Assembly: GCA_934121905.1 (NCBI GenBank)
Contig: CAKOVI010000004.1
Location: 62,001 to 126,000 of the forward strand
Source: an uncultured Clostridia bacterium
Lineage (GTDB): Bacteria; Bacillota; Clostridia; TANB77; CAG-508
DNA: 64,000 nt
Direction of reading: 5' to 3'
The position numbers were made by a program, and so were the translations under genes. Positions 1-9,636 of the stretch are shown here, piece by piece. The notes under the pieces were generated by a model, which saw nothing but the letters and a program-made list of their open reading frames with translations, did no database searches and was not told the origin of the DNA. The stretch's first letter is position 1; each line of letters opens with the position of its first letter.

Positions 1-45
1 TGATTAGGGACGGTTCTTTTCGCAAAAAGAACCGTCCCCAATCAG
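1..45. repeat. Palindromic repeat, GGGACGGTTCTTTT family (copy 1)
   Basis: A perfect-stem inverted repeat: ATTAGGGACGGTTCTTTT pairs with AAAAGAACCGTCCCCAAT around a tiny CGCAA loop. It lies outside any gene. The same unit recurs at 30278, 33061, 42734, 44807 and 46708. It touches the window edge, so the full element may be longer. It could act as a hairpin terminator or be a MITE/REP-like element. Confidence 0.8.
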
Positions 46-141
46 AAATTAAATGATAGAATTAGTAGTCGAAATAATGCGAATTATTGACAAAAATATG
101 CAAAAATGTAAATATTCATATAAAAAAGTTTCTCTGATATA

Positions 142-453
142 TTATTAGATACAGAATATATGTTTAAAGGAACAATTGCAGAAAATTATATTGCACAAAC
201 TTTTAGAACAAATGATATTTCATTGTATTATTGGAAATCAAACAATATGGCTGAAGTGGATTTTTTATTATATGGAGAAGATGGGATAATTCCAGTTGAA
301 GTAAAAGCAAACAATAATACAAAATCGAAAAGCTTAAAAATGTATATGGAGAAATATAATCCAAAATATGTTATAAGAATATCAACTAAAAATTTTGGAT
401 ATACAAATAATATAAAATCTATACCTTTATATGCAGCTTTTCTAATTAAATAA
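142..453 (+). pseudogene. C-terminal remnant of a DUF4143 (AAA-type) ATPase
   Basis: The readable part begins around SDILLDTEYMFKGTIAENY and carries the typical DUF4143 C-terminal pattern: GTIAENYIAQ, then LYYWKSNNMAEVDFLL, then IIPVEVKAN (the restriction-nuclease-like fold at the end of these ATPases). The N-terminal AAA/P-loop domain that should precede it is missing; an in-frame TAA lies just upstream, near base 130, and no ribosome site precedes the internal ATG at 160. I see no CGG here, so this is an ordinary decayed fragment, unlike the four frameshifted genes elsewhere in the window. Bases 46-141 hold nothing recognisable. Confidence 0.6.
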
Positions 454-470
454 AAGAAAGGAACAAAAAT

Positions 471-2700
471 TTGGAACTTACAGGAGAAATACTAGGAATA
501 ATATACCAAAACGAAATAAACAGTTACACAATAGCTGAAATATATGCAAATGAACTAGAAAAAATAGAAACAATAGTAGGCTATCTACCATTTATTGCCG
601 AAGGAGACGAAGTAAAACTAATAGGAAAAATAGTAGAGCATAAAGAATATGGTGAACAATTTAAAGTAGACTCATTTGAAAAATTAATGCCACAAACCTT
701 AGAAGCATTAGAGAGATATTTAGGAAATGGAACGATAAAGGGAGTAGGACCTGCAACAGCAAAAAAAATTGTTGAAACATTTGGAGACGAAACCTTAGAT
801 ATATTAAAATATGACCCATCTAAACTTCAAAAGGTAAGAGGAATAAGCAGTGAAAGGGCTCTAGAAATTGCAGAGAGTTTTATGGAAAGCTGGGGAGTTT
901 GGCAAATTGTCGAGTTTTTAAAAAAATTTAATATTGGAATTGAAAATGCCAAAAGAATATATGATAAGTTGGGAGCTATGGCAATTGAAACAATAGAAGA
1001 AAATCCATATGTTTTAATCGATTTGGTAAGAGGTATCAATTTTAAGCAAATAGATGAGATGGCATTAAAATTAGGGACAGATGCGGGAAGTTTAAAGAGA
1101 ATTACAAGTGGCATAAAATATGCTTTAATTCAAATTTCGTATAATGGCCACTCATGTGTAATTTTGCAAAACTTGGAAGAATTTGTGGTAAATTTATTAA
1201 ATATTAGCATAGATGAGGTTGAAAACGGAATTATTCATTTAAAGGCAAAAGGCGAAATTATTATTGAGAATAGGGATGATGATACAGAATGGATATATCT
1301 GGAAAGCTTTTATAATACAGAGGTTGCGATTTGTAATAGATTAAATAAATTGGATGAAACTGCTAATTCGAAAAAGGTAAAAGGAATTAAAGATGAAATT
1401 AAAAGAGTAGAAAAAGAAAATGAAATAGAATTATCCGAAAAACAGAAGGAAGCGATAAAAGCTGTTAATGAGAATAATGTAACAATTATAACAGGAGGTC
1501 CGGGAACAGGAAAAACAACAATCATAAAATCTATTATAGAAATTTACATAAAACAAAACAACAAAATTGTTTTAGCTGCTCCAACAGGAAGAGCTGCTAA
1601 AAGAATGACAGAAATGACGGGAATTGAGGCAAGTACATTACATAGATTATTAGAAATTGGCAAAATAAATGATGATGGCTTGTACAAGAAAAGTCAAGAT
1701 TATCAAGGCACACCAATTGATGCAGATATTGTAATAGTTGACGAAATGTCTATGGTAGATATGTTTTTAATGAATTATTTATTACAATCTGTATATCTTG
1801 GAACAAAACTAATTTTAGTAGGAGATGGAGACCAATTGCCATCAGTGGGGCCAGGAAGTGTGCTTCAAGACATAATAGAATCAGGTAAAATCACAACTAT
1901 TCATTTAGATAAAATCTTCAGACAAGCAGCAAAAAGTAAAATAATTGTAAATGCACACAGAATAAATGAGGGAGAAGGATTTGTATCAAAAGAAGAAATG
2001 GAAGAAGATTCGAAAAGTGATTTTTTCTTTATAAATGAAGGCACACAAGAAAAAATGCTAGAACAAGTAATATCATTATGTTCAGGAAGATTAAAGAAAT
2101 TTGGAAATTATGATTTTTTTGAGAACATACAAGTTCTTACACCAACAAAAAAAGGAATGCTAGGAACAAAAGAATTAAATAAATCTTTGCAAGAAGTATT
2201 AAATCCTGCAACAGAAAAAAAGAAGGAGAGAAACACTGGAAACACAATTTATAGAGTTGGGGACAGGATAATGCAGGTTAAAAATAATTACGATATTTAC
2301 TGGGAAAGACGAAGAGATAATGAGACAGGAACAGGTGTGTTTAATGGAGAATTTGGAACGATTTTGGATATAAATGAGAAAGAAAAAAATATAGAAATTA
2401 AATTTGATGATGATAAAATTGCGTGGTATCAATTTGCAGAGTTAGAGCAAATTGAGCTTAGTTATAGTATAACAATTCATAAAGCTCAGCGGAAGTGAGT
2501 TTGATGTAGTTATTCTATGTATTCCAAAAACTGTGCCAATGCTTCTTACACGTAATTTACTATATACTGGAATTACCAGAGCAAAAAAGCTATTAATAGT
2601 TATTGGTGATGGAAAAACAGTTGGATTTATGATTAATAATGTGGATAGTAAAAAGAGAAATACTGGACTTATGTATAAACTAACAAAAAAGGGACTGTAA
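471..2700 (+). CDS. recD2: RecD2-type ATP-dependent DNA helicase, +1 frameshift at CGG
   Basis: A RecD-like superfamily 1B helicase that unwinds DNA 5'-3' in repair and recombination without RecBC. Start is TTG 471 after AAAGGA. N-terminal OB/HhH region with VRGISSERALEIAESF near residue 125, Walker A GGPGTGKTT near 342, DEMSMVD near 423, GDGDQLPSVGPG, and the C-terminal motif SITIHKAQ. Zero frame stops at 2498, just after IHKAQ. The break is at the in-frame CGG 2490-2492. Skipping C2490 gives GSEFDVVILCIP and then LLYTGITRAKKLLIVIGD, the expected final helicase motifs, ending at TAA 2698-2700 for about 742 residues, a normal family length. The gene is therefore either decoded by +1 frameshifting or carries a one-base insertion. 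A hairpin terminator follows directly. Confidence 0.85.
2490..2493 (+). other. CGG-A +1 frameshift site in recD2
   Basis: Zero frame reads CAG CGG AAG TGA; +1 frame reads CAG (C) GGA AGT GAG TTT. The glycine after HKAQ is highly conserved in this helicase motif (HKxQGSEF). It is the only in-frame CGG in the gene: other CGG strings (1084, 1226, 1501, 1618) all lie out of frame. Confidence 0.75.
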
Positions 2701-2713
2701 AAAGTCCCTTTTT
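2686..2713. terminator. Bidirectional hairpin terminator
   Basis: AAAAAGGGACT pairs with AGTCCCTTTTT around GTAAAA. It overlaps the corrected recD2 stop and reaches the stop codon of the convergent gene at 2712, so it can serve both strands. Its position right after 2700 supports 2700 as the true end of recD2. Confidence 0.75.
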
Positions 2714-3623
2714 AGCATTTAACAGTATTACTAGAAGGTGGAATTTCAAATTTTATAGTGAAGAAATTAAATTCTTCTAATTTGTTATCATCTAGACAAG
2801 ATAAATATATATCTAATTGTTCTTGACTTTCACAAGCTGTTATAATTGCTGGATGTAAATTGTAATTTGTAAATAATTCAGCTGCATAGATGATGGCTTC
2901 CATTTTAGATTTGTGTTCTTTATTTAACATTAAACGATATCCTTCTCTAAATCTAGAAAAAGCAGGAAATCTATAATCACGAAGTGGTTTAGTATAAAGC
3001 TTTTCTATTACTTCATTAATAGAAGTCAAATCTGTTTGATTAGACAATATTTGATAAATCTTATCAATGGTATATGGAAGAATAACTTTATTTTGAATGC
3101 TAGAAATTATTAACGTATTTTCTACAAAAGATGAGTTTAATTCTTTTGTAGAAATGAAAGATTCATCTTCTTCTGGGTTTTGTTCTTGAACTAAAGATGA
3201 TTCTTTTTTTAGCATTTCAGATAGGTCTACCATTGATATGTTGTGAATAAAATCTTCAATTTGAGATGTGTTACTGTAAATTTTTTCCATTGATGATGAA
3301 AACATTTTGTTATATTTTTTTACAGAAGATTTTATTCTTGGTGCTGCTTGGATGTTTATATTATTAAAACATGCAGTTAATTCCTTTATATAATTTATAT
3401 TATCATTTGATTTAGCTAAAGCACTTGTTGCCTCAGCTAAATATTTAGAAGGAGTACTCTCTGAATTATCATTTGAATTTATTTCATAATCGCTCATAAA
3501 ATTTTTTAAAAAAGTCAAAATTTGTTTATTAAGCATTTTTTGTATGTCAAATGTTGCGTTTAGAGAATTTCTTTCTAACTCAAATATTTTTTCTATATTG
3601 CTATTATCTGTATAGTTAATCAT
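2712..3623 (-). CDS. Hypothetical 303-residue protein, alpha-helical
   Basis: Not recognised. A predicted soluble, mostly helical protein without signal peptide or membrane segment, rich in Asn, Ser, Lys and Glu. It begins MINYTDNSNIEKIFELERNS and ends in SSNTVKC. The start is ATG with GGAGGTTACAA just upstream. It stands alone, convergent with recD2 (shared terminator) and divergent from the fibre operon promoter at 3722, about 100 bp away. The stretch near residues 125-160 is acidic (QEQNPEEDES). No catalytic motif is visible and nothing indicates a role in the neighbouring operon. Confidence 0.7.
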   Translation of the reverse strand: MINYTDNSNIEKIFELERNSLNATFDIQKMLNKQILTFLKNFMSDYEINSNDNSESTPSKYLAEATSALAKSNDNINYIKELTACFNNINIQAAPRIKSSVKKYNKMFSSSMEKIYSNTSQIEDFIHNISMVDLSEMLKKESSLVQEQNPEEDESFISTKELNSSFVENTLIISSIQNKVILPYTIDKIYQILSNQTDLTSINEVIEKLYTKPLRDYRFPAFSRFREGYRLMLNKEHKSKMEAIIYAAELFTNYNLHPAIITACESQEQLDIYLSCLDDNKLEEFNFFTIKFEIPPSSNTVKC

Positions 3624-3721
3624 TTGTAACCTCCGAACTAAAATTAAACCGAATTTAAAATAATTATAACATTACTAAAAATAAAAGTAAATGGAAATTG
3701 TAAAAAAAAATGAGAAAAAAG

Positions 3722-3750
3722 TTGAAAAAAAAAAATCATTATGTTATAGT
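3722..3750 (+). promoter_or_regulatory. Sigma-A-like promoter of the fibre/secretion region
   Basis: TTGAAA (3722-3727), 17-base spacer, TATAGT (3745-3750), then about 50 bases to the first ATG at 3800, which has AGGAGG. It is the natural start for the run of closely spaced genes beginning at 3800. Confidence 0.65.
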
Positions 3751-3799
3751 GAATATGTAATTAAAAAATTAAAATAATTATACTTTAGGAGGAAAAAGA

Positions 3800-4309
3800 A
3801 TGAAAAAGAAAATGTTAAATATTCTATTTATTATTTATGTTGCAATTGCAATTTTTGTAACAATTTGTTTATTATCTTATAATAGGTTTAAGGTAACAGA
3901 GTTTGGAAATAAATCATTATTACTCATTACAGACGATGAAATGGCACCAGATTATAAAAAAGGAGATTTAGTTATAGTAGACAAAAAGTCTAAAATTATA
4001 ACAGGAAGAAAAGCTTTTTTCTATACAACATCTGATAGAAAAATAGAAATAAAACTGGGAACAGTAGAAGCCATAAAAAATGTTTCAAATAGCGAAACAA
4101 CCTATACTTTAGAAGGCGGTAGAGATATTTCTGGAGAATACTTACTAGGACCTGTAGATACAGTAGAAATTATACCTGTAGTTGGAGGAATACTAAATGT
4201 GTTAGAATCAAAATGGGGATTCTTATTTCTTATAGTATTGCCATCATTATTAGCTTTCGTTTATCAGATTTCTGTTGTTATAGCAGAAATAAAAAATAAT
4301 GACGAATAA
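3800..4309 (+). CDS. Signal peptidase I-like (S26) protein lacking catalytic Ser/His
   Basis: A 169-residue membrane protein with the layout of SipW/Sec11-type signal peptidases: N-terminal membrane segment (about residues 6-26), an extracytoplasmic beta domain, and a C-terminal membrane segment (about 138-160). The box that should read T-G-S-M-x-P is ITDDEMAPDYKKGDLVIV, so the nucleophilic Ser before Met is Glu. The His box (THR) and the Asp box (KGD) are also missing. The fold seems kept while proteolysis should be lost. It is first in an operon that also encodes intact SipW enzymes and their likely substrates, so a chaperone, scaffold or regulatory role is an inference. AGGAGG precedes the ATG. 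Confidence 0.7.
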   Translation: MKKKMLNILFIIYVAIAIFVTICLLSYNRFKVTEFGNKSLLLITDDEMAPDYKKGDLVIVDKKSKIITGRKAFFYTTSDRKIEIKLGTVEAIKNVSNSETTYTLEGGRDISGEYLLGPVDTVEIIPVVGGILNVLESKWGFLFLIVLPSLLAFVYQISVVIAEIKNNDE

Positions 4310-4958
4310 AAGAAAGAGAAAAAATATGAGTTTGCTAAACAAACAAAACAAAAAGAAATTAATTATTTTAGCTTGTATGTGTAGTATTTTAATTTTGATA
4401 TATGAAATAGTACACATATATGCTATTTTTTACAGTGAAGTCACAGGAAATGTCGAATTTAAAAAAGGAGCATGGAATATTGTAATAAATGGAACAGAAA
4501 TATCAAAAGGAGTTCAAAAAGATTTCGTTATTGACCAAATTAATATTGATCAAAACGAACATGTAAAATCAGGAAAATTAGCTCCAGGATTATCAGGAAA
4601 CTTTGAAATTATAATAAATCCTAAGAATACTGATGTTTCTGTTAAATATGAAATAAGTTTGAATAAAGAAAATATGAAAAATAGTAGTATTAAAATAAAA
4701 TCAATCAATGAAACGGAATACAATAATGAGTTAATAAGAACTGACCAAAATACATATACGGCAATAATTCCTGTGGAAAAGATAAAACAAGGAGCAACAA
4801 ATAGAATAAAAATTGAAATTGAATGGGAAAATGTAGAAACAAATAATGAAGAAGACACAAAAGAAGGAAGTAAATATAAATCCAAATTACAAATCCCGAT
4901 AACAGTAAAAGCAAGTCAATACTTAGGAGAAACAATTATTCCATACAATGAAAACTAA
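4299..4958 (+). CDS. TasA/camelysin-like exported protein
   Basis: 219 residues with a cationic N-terminus, a hydrophobic segment (about 24-44) and then a region typical of the M73 TasA/CalY group: VTGNVEFKKGAWNIVING, LAPGLSGNFEIIINPKNT and VSVKYEISLN. Family members are SipW-processed amyloid-like matrix or spore-coat-associated proteins. The gene overlaps the preceding signal-peptidase-like gene by 11 bases. An alternative start at 4326 (MSLLNKQ) has a GAAAGAG at better spacing and may be the real one. The pattern of NPKN and VKYE blocks recurs in the gene at 12016. Confidence 0.65.
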   Translation: MTNKRKRKNMSLLNKQNKKKLIILACMCSILILIYEIVHIYAIFYSEVTGNVEFKKGAWNIVINGTEISKGVQKDFVIDQINIDQNEHVKSGKLAPGLSGNFEIIINPKNTDVSVKYEISLNKENMKNSSIKIKSINETEYNNELIRTDQNTYTAIIPVEKIKQGATNRIKIEIEWENVETNNEEDTKEGSKYKSKLQIPITVKASQYLGETIIPYNEN

Positions 4959-4995
4959 AGGGAAAGAATAAGTACTATATCCTTAAAAGAAAGAA

Positions 4996-5526
4996 ATGAT
5001 TAAGAATATGAAAAAAACAAAAAAGATTAATGTAATTATTGGTTATATGTTAAATATTCTTATAATAATCGTTGTTTTAATAACAATTATTGGATTATAT
5101 TATATGGCACAAATAAAAATATTGAAAAAAGATTATGCAGATATGTTTGGTTATACTTTTTTTGAAGTTGCAACAGGAAGTATGGCTGATACCATAAATA
5201 TTGGAGATGTAGTAGTAGTAAAAGTAAATGATGAAGTAAAAGAAAATGATATTATTGTTTATAAAGAAGAAAATAGTTTTATAACACATAGGATAATAAA
5301 AATAGATGGTCAAAATCTTATTACAAGAGGAGATGCAAATAATAGCGAAGATAAGCCAATTAAATCAAGTCAAATCCTGGGAAAAGTAATATATATTATT
5401 CCTAAAATTGGAATATGGAGAAAAATTCTGGCATCACCAGAAATTCTAGGAATGATAATCGTTGCTATTATTTTATTAGGTATTATATTTATGTACACTT
5501 CGAAATCTGAAGATGAAAATGATTAA
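4996..5526 (+). CDS. sipW: SipW-type signal peptidase I (intact)
   Basis: 176 residues, ER-type (Ser-His-Asp) signal peptidase. Membrane segments at about residues 13-36 and 150-170. Catalytic boxes are complete: ATGSMADTINIGD (Ser), ITHRIIKI (His), ITRGDANNSED (Asp). SipW enzymes remove the signal peptides of TasA-like fibre proteins at the outer membrane face, and TasA-like genes flank this one on both sides, which supports that role. Start ATG 4996 follows AAAGAAAG; ATG 5008 is an alternative. Confidence 0.85.
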   Translation: MIKNMKKTKKINVIIGYMLNILIIIVVLITIIGLYYMAQIKILKKDYADMFGYTFFEVATGSMADTINIGDVVVVKVNDEVKENDIIVYKEENSFITHRIIKIDGQNLITRGDANNSEDKPIKSSQILGKVIYIIPKIGIWRKILASPEILGMIIVAIILLGIIFMYTSKSEDEND

Positions 5527-5543
5527 AGAAAGGAAAACAAAGC

Positions 5544-6116
5544 TTGAACAAAAAAATAAAAAGATTATATGCAAAATTAATTATACTTATATTATGTTTA
5601 TGTATATTAGTCAGAATTTTTACATTAGCATTGTCTAAATATGAAAGTACAGCTAATTCAACAGCTGATGTTGACATTGCTTTTTACTTACTTCATGAAG
5701 ATTATAAAACAATGACACTTAACCTAGACTCTTTATTTCCGAAAGATGATGTGTATGTATATGATTTTTCAATAGGCAATCAAAAAGATGAAGAACAAGC
5801 GGAAGTTGACATAGAGTATGAACTAACTATAAGAACAACAACGAATTTACCATTAACATATAAGCTTTATATGAATGAGAAATACAATCAAAAAGATGCA
5901 AATGATATTATAAAGACAAATGAAATATATCAAGATGAAGATGGAACATATTTTAGAAAAATGACAACAGATAAAGAAGAACTTAAATATAAAGAACCTA
6001 AAACAAATACATACCAATTAGTAGTTTCATTTCCGAGCAATTATAATACAGAAAATTATCAAGACATAATTGAAGCGATAGAAATAAATGTAGATGGTAA
6101 GCAGATAATTTCATAA
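5544..6116 (+). CDS. Small exported TasA-like protein
   Basis: 190 residues starting at TTG 5544 after AAAGGA. A hydrophobic segment (about 8-28) is followed by ALSKYESTANSTADVDIAFYLL, the kind of signal/mature junction seen in SipW substrates. The rest is a beta-rich extracytoplasmic domain with YVYDFSIGNQKDEEQAEVDIEYEL and VVSFPSNYNTENYQD. It sits between an intact sipW and another exported protein gene with short spacers, so it is probably a co-expressed matrix or pilus-like subunit. Assignment to the TasA/camelysin family rests on the layout and context rather than on a diagnostic motif. Confidence 0.55.
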   Translation: MNKKIKRLYAKLIILILCLCILVRIFTLALSKYESTANSTADVDIAFYLLHEDYKTMTLNLDSLFPKDDVYVYDFSIGNQKDEEQAEVDIEYELTIRTTTNLPLTYKLYMNEKYNQKDANDIIKTNEIYQDEDGTYFRKMTTDKEELKYKEPKTNTYQLVVSFPSNYNTENYQDIIEAIEINVDGKQIIS

Positions 6117-6130
6117 AGAGGTGCTCAAAT

Positions 6131-7054
6131 ATGAGAAAAAACAGGAAATACAAGATAAAACAACTAATACTTTTGATATGTATTTTAATATGCACATTTT
6201 CATTTATAACTATATTTGGTAGATATATAACAAACAGTATTAATAATTTTTTTGTTAGAAGTAAAGAATTTTATTTTTATAGTGATAAATTAGCTGAAGA
6301 CGATTCTGCTGTATACCAAATTGACAATTGGTCTGGAGTTGATGACTATGTTATTACAGTTAATATGAATAGCAGAAAAAATAACTTAAAGGCGGTAGAC
6401 TACGATATTGGATATGATATAAGTTATAAATGTAGTGACAATGCAATATGTCAATTAAGCAAGACAGAAGGAATTGTATATGCAAATACAAATGCAGATT
6501 TCTTTAATTTAACAATAACACCTAACAGACAGTTAGACACAGGGGATAAAGTTGTTGTAGAAATAGAGGTAAATTCAACTGCAAAGTATCAAAAAAAACT
6601 TAAGGGAAAATTTACACTTGTAGTAGGAAAGGAAAAAATAAGCTATCAAATTACAGATTCTAAACAAAATCCATATATGGAATTAAGAATCACCAATACA
6701 CTATCTTACTATATGGTTAATGAAGCTTTTGGTCAATATAGTGTTGGGGAAAAGATTGATAGTGATACATATTTAGCATTATCTGATTCAGAAAAAAAGA
6801 AATGTTATTCTGCACTTGTTACAATAGGATTTGATCCAAAAGATGTTTTATTTGATATTACAAATGAGGTTTATAAAGATGCGATAAATGTTGAAACAAC
6901 AGTAGTTGATGGTAATACATATATTAAGGGATTAACAATTTCAATTGAAGCTAGCTCAAGTGTAGATTTGAGGTTTTACAAAGTAAATGTAGCTAATGAT
7001 TATACTTATCCGAATGGAAATTCATCTTCAATATTGAAAATTACAAGTAAATAG
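6131..7054 (+). CDS. Exported beta-rich protein of the fibre locus
   Basis: 307 residues with one N-terminal hydrophobic segment (about 10-30), then FGRYITNSINNFFVRSKEFYFYSD, the same membrane-exit layout as its neighbours. The mature part carries two repeated-looking beta segments (NMNSRKNNLKAVDYDIGYD and FTLVVGKEKISYQITDSKQN). Only two cysteines (in YKCSDNAIC) sit in the predicted extracytoplasmic region, so a disulfide is possible. Start ATG 6131 has AGAGGTG upstream. No enzymatic motif was seen. It is probably a structural component that works with the other SipW-dependent proteins. Confidence 0.55.
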   Translation: MRKNRKYKIKQLILLICILICTFSFITIFGRYITNSINNFFVRSKEFYFYSDKLAEDDSAVYQIDNWSGVDDYVITVNMNSRKNNLKAVDYDIGYDISYKCSDNAICQLSKTEGIVYANTNADFFNLTITPNRQLDTGDKVVVEIEVNSTAKYQKKLKGKFTLVVGKEKISYQITDSKQNPYMELRITNTLSYYMVNEAFGQYSVGEKIDSDTYLALSDSEKKKCYSALVTIGFDPKDVLFDITNEVYKDAINVETTVVDGNTYIKGLTISIEASSSVDLRFYKVNVANDYTYPNGNSSSILKITSK

Positions 7055-7087
7055 CAAATATAAATACTTGAAAGGAATGTGAATAAT

Positions 7088-8086
7088 ATGACAATAAACT
7101 TAATGAGCAAGTATATAGATATAATAAAAAAACAAATAAATACATATATGAAAGCAGTATTCACAAATAAATTTAAGAAAGAATATAACGATAAATTCAT
7201 AGAAAAATATATTAATACCAGATATTTTAATTTTTATGAAAATGATGAAAATAAAACAATAAGAAAGAAAATTATTGAACAATTAAAAATAACGCAAGAT
7301 GATATAATATTAAACCATATTGAAGACAGAGAGTTAATTGAGCAAATGTGTGTGTTTTTCTACTATGTATTATATTTAGACCATGTTGTTTATTATAAAG
7401 ATTTGCACGAAAAGATAAACAAAACAGCGAAACTAAGGTATAAAGTGCTTGGAAAAAAGAGTGAAGAATATTCAGAAGAAATATATATCAAAATGCAAGA
7501 ATTTGAAAAACAAAAGAAACAGCTAATAGAAGGTTTTGATACCGAAGAATTTGCGATAAAACTTACAAACTATCCAGAAAAAAATAATATATATAGAGTA
7601 AATCTAACACAAAATATAAAATTTCCAAAAGAATATAGTGAATTTGCAATTAATAAAGCTTTTATGACAGGAAATGTTGGTGAAGACAGGCTTTTTGTGG
7701 AATATTATTTAGTAGTTGTACAAGTATTAAAAGACATTCTAAAACAAAATTTTAAAAGACAATATATAGTTGAATTTGCTTATACATTATTAAATAAACC
7801 AAAAAAATTAAATAATTTATTAAACATTATAAATAATTTAGCAACACAAGATAAAATCTGTTTGAAAATAAGGTATGAAGATTTTAAAAAGAAGAAAGAA
7901 GAAATATATGAACTTATGCGAGATGGATATAGGGTAGCATTAATTATAGACAATTCATTTGAGGTGGACTATAAAAATATTGGGATGCTAAAAATGTTTA
8001 AATATATAATTATAGATAAACAATCGAAAAAATACGATGAGATTAAAGATTACAGAAATTTATTAGAAAATGTAATAGAAATATAG
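7088..8086 (+). CDS. Hypothetical 332-residue cytoplasmic protein of the fibre locus
   Basis: Not recognised. No signal peptide or membrane segment; helical N-terminal half with many Lys/Glu, then a mixed alpha/beta C-terminal part including KICLKIRYEDFKKKKEEIYE, GYRVALIIDNSF and KYIIIDKQ. The last strands resemble a degenerate EAL-like or other TIM-barrel end, but this is weak. I prefer ATG 7088 (AAAGGA at a workable distance) to GTG 7079. It is placed directly before the membrane AAA+ ATPase, so it probably belongs to the same cytoplasmic module as the genes at 8100 and 9637. Confidence 0.55.
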   Translation: MTINLMSKYIDIIKKQINTYMKAVFTNKFKKEYNDKFIEKYINTRYFNFYENDENKTIRKKIIEQLKITQDDIILNHIEDRELIEQMCVFFYYVLYLDHVVYYKDLHEKINKTAKLRYKVLGKKSEEYSEEIYIKMQEFEKQKKQLIEGFDTEEFAIKLTNYPEKNNIYRVNLTQNIKFPKEYSEFAINKAFMTGNVGEDRLFVEYYLVVVQVLKDILKQNFKRQYIVEFAYTLLNKPKKLNNLLNIINNLATQDKICLKIRYEDFKKKKEEIYELMRDGYRVALIIDNSFEVDYKNIGMLKMFKYIIIDKQSKKYDEIKDYRNLLENVIEI

Positions 8087-8099
8087 ACGAGGTTAAAAG

Positions 8100-9623
8100 A
8101 TGGATACATTTACAAGATTTTTATATGAATTTTTATCACAATTCTTTTCAGGGTTTCTTACAATTTTGAAAGGATTGGGAAACGGAATTAAGCAAATTTT
8201 TGATATAAAATCATATCAAGAAATTTTAAAGTCATATCAAAGTGACTTATCTATGCCTGAATGGGTATTAGTTGGAATATCTATTTTCTGTTTGGTTGTA
8301 TTAATTTTATTAATATTTGTTTTAATATATTTGTTAATAAGAAAATATTTAAAATTTAGAAAACAAGCAATTAAACAAGATGAGCTAATGGCAGAAGTAG
8401 CTAATTTGAATGGAAAAGTAGCAAGCTTAGTAAAAGAAAAAGATGAAATTTTAGCAATGAAAGTTTCGCAATTAGGACTTAAACCAGAAGAATCTGCAGA
8501 AGAAACACCAGATGAAACTGGAGACAATTCTAATACAGATCCGAATATAAGATTTTCAAAATTAGCACTAATTGACGAAGAATATGCAAAATATAAGCAA
8601 AAAGATTATGGTAATTCATTTACTCTTCCAGAACTTTGCGATAATTTCAGAAATTTCGCGGCATCTAAATTAGGACTATTTTATAAACCGGAAATGATGA
8701 GAATATTTATTGCTGGACTTGCATCAACAAAACTTGTAATATTACAAGGTATTTCAGGAACTGGTAAAACATCTTTGGCATATGCGTGGGGAAAATTTAT
8801 GAAACACGATTCATGTGTGGCATCTGTACAACCATCATGGAGAGATAGAACAGATATGTTTGGGTACTTTAATGAATTTACTAAAAAGTTTAATGAAACA
8901 GAAATGCTTAAAGAAATGTATATAGCTGGATATTGTGATGAAGTATTTACTGTTATATTAGATGAGATGAACTTATCTCGTGTTGAATATTATTTTGCAG
9001 AAATGCTATCAATTCTAGAAATGCCAAATAGAGCGGAATGGTTAATAGAGTTGGTTCCAAATAGCTGGAAAACAGACCCTAAAAAAATAAAAGGCGGAAA
9101 GATACAAGTTCCTGCAAATATGTGGTATATAGGAACAATTAATAATGATGATTCAACATTTGCTGTAACAGATAAGGTTTACGATAGAGCAATGCCAATA
9201 GATATAAATGATAAAGGAGTGCCATTTGAACCAATAGATACTCCAGCACAAGATATTAATTTTTCATATTTAGATAATTTATTTGCATCAGCTATAAAAG
9301 ATAACCCTATTTCACAATCAACTTTAGACAAAATAGAACAGATGGATAACTACGTAATAGAGCATTTTAGAATAGCATTTGGTAACCGTATTGTTGCACA
9401 TATGAAAAAATTTGTACCTGTATATGTAGCTTGTGGAGGAGATGAAGTTGCTGGAGTAGATTACTTTATTGCTAAAAAAATATTAAGAAAATTCGAGCAA
9501 TTAAATATAGCATATATTAGAGACGAAATTGATCCATATGTTGATTTCTTGGATAAAACATTTGGAAAAAATAAAATGAAGGAATGTATTGAATATTTAT
9601 TAAGATTGAAAAAAATGTCATAA
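8100..9623 (+). CDS. Membrane-anchored McrB/MoxR-type AAA+ ATPase
   Basis: 507 residues. A strong membrane segment (about 57-81) is followed by a short coiled coil and an acidic linker (PEESAEETPDETGD), then an AAA+ module of the dynein-related AAA_5/McrB group: Walker A GISGTGKTS near residue 217, Walker B VILDEMNLSRVEYYF near 283, sensor WYIGTINNDDST near 343 and a following VYDRAM. GTINNDDS matches the GTMNxxDxS signature of McrB-like ATPases. The next gene encodes a DUF2357/McrC-N-like partner, as in McrBC operons. Membrane anchoring and the position within a SipW-TasA locus argue for a surface-assembly or envelope role rather than plain restriction; that is inference. Confidence 0.75.
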   Translation: MDTFTRFLYEFLSQFFSGFLTILKGLGNGIKQIFDIKSYQEILKSYQSDLSMPEWVLVGISIFCLVVLILLIFVLIYLLIRKYLKFRKQAIKQDELMAEVANLNGKVASLVKEKDEILAMKVSQLGLKPEESAEETPDETGDNSNTDPNIRFSKLALIDEEYAKYKQKDYGNSFTLPELCDNFRNFAASKLGLFYKPEMMRIFIAGLASTKLVILQGISGTGKTSLAYAWGKFMKHDSCVASVQPSWRDRTDMFGYFNEFTKKFNETEMLKEMYIAGYCDEVFTVILDEMNLSRVEYYFAEMLSILEMPNRAEWLIELVPNSWKTDPKKIKGGKIQVPANMWYIGTINNDDSTFAVTDKVYDRAMPIDINDKGVPFEPIDTPAQDINFSYLDNLFASAIKDNPISQSTLDKIEQMDNYVIEHFRIAFGNRIVAHMKKFVPVYVACGGDEVAGVDYFIAKKILRKFEQLNIAYIRDEIDPYVDFLDKTFGKNKMKECIEYLLRLKKMS

Positions 9624-9636
9624 AGGAGATTAGAAA

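Noticed and set aside
160..453. DUF4143 fragment as another CGG frameshift gene
   Set aside because: No CGG is near; an upstream in-frame TAA and the lack of the whole N-terminal domain show plain truncation.
1084..1086. Other CGG strings inside genes
   Set aside because: All the ones I found (for example 1084, 4117, 8659, 9034, 13758, 20941, 39605, 52843) fall across codon boundaries, so they are not CGG codons.
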